From: B1 sp034439755 | GTDB lineage: Bacteria > Bacteroidota > Bacteroidia > UKL13-3 | Length of the DNA stretch: 64,000 bases | Direction: 5' to 3' | Assembly: GCA_034439755.1 (NCBI GenBank) | Contig: JAWXAZ010000011.1 | Coordinates: 31,290-95,289, forward strand | Part shown: piece after piece, positions 52,544-58,822 of the stretch | Numbering within the stretch: position 1 is the stretch's first letter | Layout: each line of letters starts with the position of its first letter | The notes under the pieces: generated by a model | Told to the model about the DNA's origin: nothing | What the model saw: the letters and a program-made list of their open reading frames with translations, nothing else | Database searches by the model: none | Made by a program: the position numbers and the translations under genes

Positions 52544-52581
52544 TTAATTTATTTCGCAAATGTTAATTTATTTCGCAAATG
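52544..52581 (-). repeat. 19-base tandem repeat x2 at the 3' end of the haem-type lipoprotein gene
   Basis: The bases ttaatttatttcgcaaatg occur at 52544-52562 and 52563-52581. The second copy encodes the end of the minus-strand gene (TFAK and stop); the first lies just past the stop. Confidence 0.85.
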
Positions 52582-53767
52582 TTAATTTTAAATTCGCTTT
52601 AATTCCATGTGCAACTGCAGAATTCTCAAATATGGCAAATCCAAACATATAATCTTTTGCGATATCCCACTGAACGTCATTTGCTAAATCTGTAGTTGTT
52701 AGCGGTCTTTTAATTTCAAATACCCATCCAGTGCCAGTATGGTTTCCAAAAGTAATGATATCGCCTCTGCTGCCTAATACGGTGCCTTTGTTCATAATGC
52801 TAGGGAATCTTTTTGTACCAGTTCCAGTTTCATATCCTCCTGTAGCAGGGTCAATTGTTCCTCCATTATAGGTTAATATACCGTTTTCATCTACTCCTGT
52901 TATTTTTTTTGCTGTACCATTTGCAGTATCTGAAACATTAATCCAAAAGTAATTGGTATTATTTGGTATAATCCACAAAGGAACTGAAACATTTGCCGCT
53001 CCGTTGTTTAAAGTTTGTTTGTTATCAAAAACTCCTCCTCCAGTATTGGCATCTGAACCACGTCCACCATCTGCTTTTTCTGTTGCTGTAGGGTTGTTAA
53101 GGTCTACAACAGAAATCATTTTTTGATCGTCTGTTTGATTGCTTGGTCCTGTTCTTACACCTTTATAATGCCACATATCAATAGTTTCTCCAACTTCGGT
53201 ATAATGCTTGTTTTCGGTATCAAATCCCTTGGTTTTATCTACTGCATGACAAGTGTTGTAACAGGTATTTGCATTCCAATCTGCACCTGCAGTTGCGGTA
53301 GGCCATAAAAAGGCAAATTTATCTTCATAAAACTTGTCTGTTGCATTTAATGGTTTTTTGCTTTGTTGTTTCCACAACTTTGTTGTGCCATTAAAATACC
53401 ACGACATGCGATCTAAACTTTTCGTAGGATCTTTATATTCTAAAAGGATGTATAGATTATTTACATCGTATTGAGAACGCATGGTAAATTCATATTTTTC
53501 TCCTTGGAAAAATGCGAAATCGGCAGCTAAAGAGGCTGAAGTTGGAACTGTGGCAGTATTTGACAATACATCACAATTGGCCCATGATGCATCTATTAGG
53601 CCGTCCAAAGTTGGCGCAGTAGTGGTAAATTTAGCATTTAGTATGGTTGCACTTGTAGCGGGCGTTGCAGGTGGATCGTTGGTATCTTCTATTTTTTTCT
53701 TACAAGAGCCCAAAGTGAGCAAGGCAATAATACCCACTAATGATAAAATTGAAATTGTCTTTTTCAT
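52568..53767 (-). CDS. Lipoprotein with ethylbenzene-dehydrogenase-like haem-binding domain
   Basis: The 399-residue protein has a lipobox (LTLGSC, Cys22) and a beta-sandwich of the EB_dh/CBM9-like type. YDVNNLYILLEYKDPTKSLD lies near residue 101, and TCYNTCHAVD is a CxxxCH motif. GWVFEIKRPL near 355 and FGFAIFENSAVAHG near the end follow. The fold binds haem in dehydrogenase gamma subunits and in many Bacteroidota lipoproteins. CxxxCH is not the standard CxxCH c-haem motif, so covalent haem is uncertain. A redox role is an inference. A CRP-like palindrome lies 120 bases upstream. Confidence 0.75.
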   Translation of the reverse strand: MKKTISILSLVGIIALLTLGSCKKKIEDTNDPPATPATSATILNAKFTTTAPTLDGLIDASWANCDVLSNTATVPTSASLAADFAFFQGEKYEFTMRSQYDVNNLYILLEYKDPTKSLDRMSWYFNGTTKLWKQQSKKPLNATDKFYEDKFAFLWPTATAGADWNANTCYNTCHAVDKTKGFDTENKHYTEVGETIDMWHYKGVRTGPSNQTDDQKMISVVDLNNPTATEKADGGRGSDANTGGGVFDNKQTLNNGAANVSVPLWIIPNNTNYFWINVSDTANGTAKKITGVDENGILTYNGGTIDPATGGYETGTGTKRFPSIMNKGTVLGSRGDIITFGNHTGTGWVFEIKRPLTTTDLANDVQWDIAKDYMFGFAIFENSAVAHGIKANLKLTFAK

Positions 53768-53886
53768 GTTGTTATATTTTTAGTTTTAAAACAAGTGATA
53801 ATTTTTAGAGTATTTTTTAGCCTCTAATTCTTTATCAAAGAGCGCTAAAACTGGTGAAACTAATCATGACAATGCTTAACTTATAA

Positions 53887-53902
53887 TGTGATATTAGTCA
53901 CT
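53887..53902. promoter_or_regulatory. CRP/FNR-like palindrome
   Basis: TGTGA-tattag-TCACT resembles the TGTGA-N6-TCACA site of the Crp/Fnr family. It lies between the divergent haem-type lipoprotein (ATG 53767) and TlpA-like (ATG 54041) genes. The regulator is not in the window, and one site of this size can arise by chance. Confidence 0.3.
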
Positions 53903-54040
53903 ATATATTTCATTTTCGCCAATTGAATAAAAAGCGATATTTTGAATCCTTTTATAAGGTTTATTGGCAATCTGGAAGAAATTACTTAAAAAAAATCTAT
54001 GGCAAGCTATTTGCAGCTAATTTTTTATTAATTTAGCAAC

Positions 54041-54544
54041 ATGAAAAATACATTGATTTTATTGATTTTTACCTTTTTTACCTTTAGTGCTTGGGCTCAA
54101 AAAGACGCGCAAACAATGCCAAATATGGTTTTAAAAGACATGAATGGTAAGTCAAAAAACATGGAAGATTACTCTAAGAGTGGAAAAATTACCATCGTGA
54201 GTTTTTGGGCAACTTGGTGCTCTCCATGTAAAAAAGAACTCAATAATGTTCATGATGTTTACGATGATTGGAAAAATAAATACGACCTTCAATTGGTAGC
54301 CGTTTGTACAGATAATGCAAGGAATACACAAAAGGTAAAGCCTTACGTAGATGGTCAGGGCTGGGATTTTGAAATCATCATGGATATAAATCAAGATTTG
54401 CAAAGGGCGTTAAATATTGTTCAAATTCCACATACTTTTTTGTTGGATCAAAACGGAAAAGTGGTTTACCAACACAGCGGTTATGTAGAAGGTGATGAGT
54501 TTGCTTTGGAAGAAAAAATCAAGACTTTGATGGAGAAAAAATAA
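54041..54544 (+). CDS. TlpA/ResA-like thiol-disulfide protein
   Basis: The 167-residue protein has a signal peptide (ending FSAWAQ), then MVLKDMNGKSKNMEDY and the active site FWATWCSPCKKEL near residue 61 (CxxC with Ser-Pro), and PHTFLLDQNGKVVYQ near 135. It reduces or exchanges disulfides in the periplasm, often for cytochrome maturation. The stop overlaps the start of the subtilase gene by one base (TAATG), so the two are coupled. Confidence 0.9.
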   Translation: MKNTLILLIFTFFTFSAWAQKDAQTMPNMVLKDMNGKSKNMEDYSKSGKITIVSFWATWCSPCKKELNNVHDVYDDWKNKYDLQLVAVCTDNARNTQKVKPYVDGQGWDFEIIMDINQDLQRALNIVQIPHTFLLDQNGKVVYQHSGYVEGDEFALEEKIKTLMEKK

Positions 54545-56808
54545 TGCGTAGCTATCTTTTAGTTTCCGTTTTTATAGCCCTTTGTGCAATGAATCTCACT
54601 GCGCAAAGGGCTTCTTTTTTCTATCAAGCCAATTCGGTTCAGACCGAAATATTTTACAAACAATGGCAGGCTTATGCCCTCCAAAAACCGAAAATACCCT
54701 TGCAATTTGTCACAGAAAAGGGCAGCGAGTGTGCTTTCGACGGATTTGGATTTAATGGCATGCCCCAATTTTTATGCACGTGTAATAATTTAGATGCGGC
54801 CAAAACACTAGGCACAGAGCAGCTTTGGAGCGGTGGTTCTCTTGGTCTGAACCTATCTGGCGTTGGCATAAATAAATTGGGTATTTGGGATGGCGGAACC
54901 GTGCGTGCTACTCACCGCGAATTATTTGGACGGGTATGGGTAATAGATAGCACCGGGGCCCAAAGTGCGCACAGCACGCAGGTTGCCGGAAACATGATTG
55001 CCGGCGGCATACTTGCTAATGCAAGGGGAATGAGCAACCAAGCGCAACTGCGAAGCTGGAACTTTACAAACGATAATGCCGAAATTATTGCCGCTGCACC
55101 AGATTTATTGCTGTCTAATCATTCTTACGCTTCTGCCACCGCCTGGCAATTTATTGGCAATAATTGGTATTGGTATGGCGATTCTTCTTTGAATACTACC
55201 CGCGATTGGAAGTTTGGATACTATGATAATCGAAGTAGAATTTGGGATAGTGTGCTTTTTCAAAATCCTTATTATTTGATAGTGAAGGCTGCTGGTAACG
55301 ACCGTGGCAGTGGCGTGGCGGCTAATACCACTCATTATTATTGGAATGGCACCGCTTGGGCGCTTACCAATACCACCCGCGATACGGTTGGACCATACGA
55401 TTGCATTTCAACTTTTGGCAATGCAAAAAATATTTTAACCATTGGCGCCGTAAATGTAATTCCCAATGGATTTTCTGGTCCCGCCTCGGTTTCTATCTTG
55501 TCGTTTAGCAGTTGGGGGCCAACAGATGATGGCAGAATTAAACCAGATTTGGTGGGTGCCAGTGGCGTTATTTTTACAACTACTTCTACGCATGATTCGG
55601 CTTATGCAAATTTGGGCGGAACTTCCATGTCGGCGCCCAATGTAACTGGCTCTCTATTGCTCTTGCAACAATACTACCATCAATTAAAGGGTAAGTATAT
55701 GCTAGGCGCTAGTTTAAAAGCATTGGCCATACACACGGCTAACAGGTGTAAAGCAGGGGTAGGTCCAGATTATGAATGTGGTTGGGGCTTGCCAAATATT
55801 TCTAAGGCTGCTTTGTGCTTAAAGGATTCTGTTTATAATACGCTATTAGAAACCCAAATAAACAACCTTGATTCGTTTGGTTTAGATGTTTATTATACCA
55901 CTGGTGATACTTTAAGAGCCACGCTTGCTTATACAGATTATGCCGGCATTACGGCTGCGCCTGCCTATAACGACACGAGCCTAAAATTGGTGAATGATTT
56001 AGACATGAGGTTGCTTAATATGAGCGGCAATGCAGTTGTTTTTCCATTTGTGTTAAATCCTGCTAATCCTGCTTTGCCGGCAAGCACAGGAGACAATAAG
56101 AGAGATAATGTAGAGCAATTATACAGTACTTCTTTGCCCACGGGTAGGTATAAAATTGTGGTAAAACACAAGGCTAATTTGAGGCTTAATTTGCCTCAAA
56201 AGTTTTCTTTGGTGGTGAGTGGTGCGCCATTGTATAACCCAGCTTTGCCTGTTACTTGGCTTAACTTGCAAGGAGAACAGCATGCTTGGAATGAGGTACT
56301 CATAAATTTTGCCTGTGCCCAAGAAATTAACGCCAAAGAATTTGTGGTGGAGTATAGCACCGATGCCCAAAACTTTGTTTCTGTTGGAACCGTTGCATCG
56401 AAAAGCACCAATAGCTTTGCGGTGAGTAGGTATGCTTTTATACACCAAATTTCTTTGGGTACGCCAGTAATTTGTTATTATAGAATAAAGCAAATAGACT
56501 TAGATGGGCATTTTACTTACTCTCAAGTTATAGCGGTAAGTGTAGAGATAGATTGGCGGATAAATAGCATTACGCCTAATCCATTTACAGCAAATTTTAA
56601 TGTATCAATATCGGCATCAAAAAGTGTTCAATTATATTTTGAGTTGTATAACTTATTGGGCCAAAATAAAATGAGTTTTACTGAGGGTCTGAACCAAGAT
56701 AAAATTATCCCAATAGATGCGAGTACACTTGAATCTGGGGTTTATATTTTAATGATTTCGGAAATTGGTTCAGACCGAAATTACAGAAAAAAGCTAATAA
56801 AGCAGTAG
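54544..56808 (+). CDS. S8 (subtilisin-family) serine peptidase with T9SS sorting domain
   Basis: The 754-residue protein has a signal peptide (about 1-20) and a subtilase domain with catalytic Asp in GIWDGG (about 115), His in AHSTQVAG (about 141), the oxyanion Asn in KAAGNDRG (about 250) and Ser in GGTSMSAPNVTG (about 360). A jelly-roll/P-like domain follows (about 425-560), then a beta domain and a C-terminal type A sorting domain (about 675-754: ITPNPFTANF, LYNLLGQ, ESGVYILMI). It should be exported by T9SS to the surface. It contains four copies of the iterated decamer. The upstream TlpA-like protein may help its disulfides. Confidence 0.9.
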   Translation: MRSYLLVSVFIALCAMNLTAQRASFFYQANSVQTEIFYKQWQAYALQKPKIPLQFVTEKGSECAFDGFGFNGMPQFLCTCNNLDAAKTLGTEQLWSGGSLGLNLSGVGINKLGIWDGGTVRATHRELFGRVWVIDSTGAQSAHSTQVAGNMIAGGILANARGMSNQAQLRSWNFTNDNAEIIAAAPDLLLSNHSYASATAWQFIGNNWYWYGDSSLNTTRDWKFGYYDNRSRIWDSVLFQNPYYLIVKAAGNDRGSGVAANTTHYYWNGTAWALTNTTRDTVGPYDCISTFGNAKNILTIGAVNVIPNGFSGPASVSILSFSSWGPTDDGRIKPDLVGASGVIFTTTSTHDSAYANLGGTSMSAPNVTGSLLLLQQYYHQLKGKYMLGASLKALAIHTANRCKAGVGPDYECGWGLPNISKAALCLKDSVYNTLLETQINNLDSFGLDVYYTTGDTLRATLAYTDYAGITAAPAYNDTSLKLVNDLDMRLLNMSGNAVVFPFVLNPANPALPASTGDNKRDNVEQLYSTSLPTGRYKIVVKHKANLRLNLPQKFSLVVSGAPLYNPALPVTWLNLQGEQHAWNEVLINFACAQEINAKEFVVEYSTDAQNFVSVGTVASKSTNSFAVSRYAFIHQISLGTPVICYYRIKQIDLDGHFTYSQVIAVSVEIDWRINSITPNPFTANFNVSISASKSVQLYFELYNLLGQNKMSFTEGLNQDKIIPIDASTLESGVYILMISEIGSDRNYRKKLIKQ

Positions 56809-56810
56809 CC

Positions 56811-57677
56811 TTAAATGGCTTGCATAAAGGCATCCAACTTGGCTTCTGTTTCTTTGCTAATTGGCGCCAATGGTAGGCGAACCACGTTTTGGCAAAGACC
56901 CATTTTGCTCATAATATATTTTACGCCACCCGGATTTCCTTCAATGAAAATGCCTTTCATCATGTTATAAAGGTTATAATGAATTTGACGGGCTTCTTCA
57001 AATCTTCCATCTAAACCCAACCGCACCATGGTAGAGAATTTTTGAGGGTAAGCCTGACCAATAACTGAAATTACGCCACTCATTCCCATGGCAATAAATG
57101 GCAAGGTAAGGTTATCGTCGCCCGAAATAATATCGAAATCTGCCGGCTTTTCGTTCATTAAATCCATGAATTGTTCTGGGTTTCCGCTGGCTTCTTTGAT
57201 GGCAACAAATTTTTCGCTGGCATTGGCCAATCTTAAGGTAGTTGCGGCGCTCATGTTAGAGCCTGTTCTGCCTGGTACATTGTATAAAATGATGGGCAAT
57301 TCTGCGTGTTCTTCTATGGCCATGAAGTGCTGGAAAATACCTTCCTCACTGGGTTTATTATAGTAAGGACTCACAGAAAGTAATGCATCAAACCCACTGT
57401 AATCGAATGATTTTAGGGTGTCTATTACTTCTTGTGTATTGTTTCCACCGAGGCCAGCAACGCATGCCACTTTTCCTTTGGCTCTTTCTTTAATAAAGGT
57501 GTAAATAGCAGATTTTTCTTCCTTGCTTAAAGTTACACTTTCTCCTGTGGTACCAAGGGCAACAAGGTATTCTACGCCACCCGCAATGCAATGATTTATG
57601 ATGTTGTCTAATGCATCAAAATCGATGCTATAATCTTTCTTAAATGGGGTAATAAGTGCTACGCCTGTGCCTTTCAT
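56811..57677 (-). CDS. dapA: 4-hydroxy-tetrahydrodipicolinate synthase
   Basis: The 288-residue TIM-barrel protein has the GTTGE motif (42-46), YNVPGRTG with Tyr132 and Arg137, and the Schiff-base Lys161 in VAIKEASG. It condenses pyruvate with aspartate semialdehyde in lysine and diaminopimelate synthesis. It lies downstream of the GLPGLI gene and has its own -7-like box, so it may be transcribed separately. Confidence 0.95.
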   Translation of the reverse strand: MKGTGVALITPFKKDYSIDFDALDNIINHCIAGGVEYLVALGTTGESVTLSKEEKSAIYTFIKERAKGKVACVAGLGGNNTQEVIDTLKSFDYSGFDALLSVSPYYNKPSEEGIFQHFMAIEEHAELPIILYNVPGRTGSNMSAATTLRLANASEKFVAIKEASGNPEQFMDLMNEKPADFDIISGDDNLTLPFIAMGMSGVISVIGQAYPQKFSTMVRLGLDGRFEEARQIHYNLYNMMKGIFIEGNPGGVKYIMSKMGLCQNVVRLPLAPISKETEAKLDAFMQAI

Positions 57678-57696
57678 GCTTTTTATATTAGTGGCA

Positions 57697-57704
57697 CAAA
57701 GGTA
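57697..57704 (-). promoter_or_regulatory. Candidate -7 box of dapA
   Basis: On the minus strand an exact TAccTTTG ends 20 bases before the dapA ATG. No clear TTG is seen at -33. Confidence 0.35.
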
Positions 57705-57737
57705 AGCTTAAAGAATGGAAAATCCGAGATTGAATGC

Positions 57738-58481
57738 TTACAAATTGGCCTTCCACAAAACCTTGGAGGCATATTCGCCCCAGTCTTTTAGGGCAAGAGA
57801 GAGTTCTTTGTTGTATGCCTTAAAGTTTGTTTTTTTCGATTTAGATTTTGGCAATACAAAGGTGGTTTCTGGAATAAGTTGGGTTTCGTTTTTGGTGGCA
57901 AAATAGGTGAGGTTTAACCTTGGCATCACCAACCCTAAAATCATACCTGGCAATCCATTGAAACTTTCTGGTCCGCCATTAACCGGAATCTCATCGGTAT
58001 AAAAAGCAATCACATAAATTGAATCCATTAAAATGGTACTTGCCTTTCTGCAGTTGTATCCTGCTATGTTTCTATATTCATCTAACATGGTCCATTGTAA
58101 GGCTGGCAAGCTATCTTCTACGCGGTACGATTTATCATAAATGATTTTTTCTGCTTGGAATGTCTTGTTTGTATAGTCAATTAAAACGCTGTTTGAGTTG
58201 GCTACTTTATTCCAAGTAAATTGCGGACTTTCATCTTCCAAACTTATTTTGTAGAAACTTTTTTGAACGGTATAACTCAACTGAAATTGATCTACTTTAT
58301 ACTTGGGCATGTGTTTCAATCTTTCCTCTGTCCAACTATTGACTTCGGTAAACTGTTTGTGCATGTTTTCCTTTCTTTCGAAGGTGATGACGCCGCTGAG
58401 GGCTAGATTCTGAGCGCAAACGGATTGGTTCAGACCGAAAAAGAAAAGGAATAAAATTGGGAGGTTTAGGTATTTTTTCAT
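57738..58481 (-). CDS. GLPGLI-family protein
   Basis: The protein is about 247 residues from the ATG at 58481 (MKKYLNLPILFLFFFG, cleavage near VCAQ). It carries NIAGYNCRKA and FNGLPGMILGL, the name-giving motif of the family, which often lies beside large CarboxypepD_reg receptors, as here. The function is unknown. The longest frame starts with GTG at 58499, inside a tandem repeat derived from the neighbouring gene's 3' end, and is rejected; even so, the region just 5' of the real ATG is repeat-derived. Confidence 0.85.
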   Translation of the reverse strand: MKKYLNLPILFLFFFGLNQSVCAQNLALSGVITFERKENMHKQFTEVNSWTEERLKHMPKYKVDQFQLSYTVQKSFYKISLEDESPQFTWNKVANSNSVLIDYTNKTFQAEKIIYDKSYRVEDSLPALQWTMLDEYRNIAGYNCRKASTILMDSIYVIAFYTDEIPVNGGPESFNGLPGMILGLVMPRLNLTYFATKNETQLIPETTFVLPKSKSKKTNFKAYNKELSLALKDWGEYASKVLWKANL

Positions 58482-58822
58482 GTAACTATTTTTCTGCACT
58501 TGTTAAAATTATACGTTAGATTAAGCATGCTATGTATGTAACTATTTTTCTGCACTTGTTAAAATTATAGGTTAGTTTAAGCATGCTATGTATGTAACTA
58601 TTTTTTAGGGCCATTGTTAAAATTATAGGTTAGTTTAAACATGCTATGTATGTAACTATTTTTCTGCACTTGTTAAAATTATATGTTAGTTTAAGCATGC
58701 TATGTATGTAACTATTTTTTAGGGCCATTGTTAAAATTATAGGTTAGTTTAAGCATGCTATGTATGTAACTATTTTTTAGGGCCATTGTTAAAATTATAC
58801 GTGAGGTTAAGCATAAAATAGC
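58480..58822 (-). repeat. 56/58-base tandem array derived from the receptor gene's 3' end
   Basis: Six units begin with atgtaacta at 58480, 58536, 58592, 58650, 58706 and 58764. Two unit types alternate: A (56 bases, ctgcacttg) and B (58 bases, agggccattg), in the order A A B A B B. The last B unit is the coding end of the receptor (LTYNFNNGPKK and stop on the minus strand). Each unit also carries gcatgctatgt. There are no spacers of differing sequence, so this is not a CRISPR. Confidence 0.9.

Larger units (their letters stand above)
4000..58436. repeat. Dispersed decamer family GGTCTGAACC/GGTTCAGACC (13 exact copies)
   Basis: Exact copies begin at 4000, 9232, 18913, 35935, 36612, 40730, 41962, 50100, 54646, 54844, 56686, 56767 and 58427. 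Read as GGTCTGAACC, ten of the thirteen continue with AA. Twelve lie in genes, one of them across a stop codon, and one (36612) lies in a promoter leader. Near relatives are GGTTCGAACC (37531, 41683), GGTTCAAACC (14976, 40006, 61818), GGTTTGAACC (36564) and GGCTGAACC (4982, 25893, 31841, 58874, 61374). Confidence 0.85.

Noticed and set aside
54559..54869. Minus-strand open frames at the subtilase N-terminus
   Set aside because: They are antisense to the signal and pro-region of a well-supported secreted peptidase.
58480..58822. Possible CRISPR array
   Set aside because: Units are contiguous near-identical 56/58-base copies without unique spacers, and they derive from the adjacent coding sequence.
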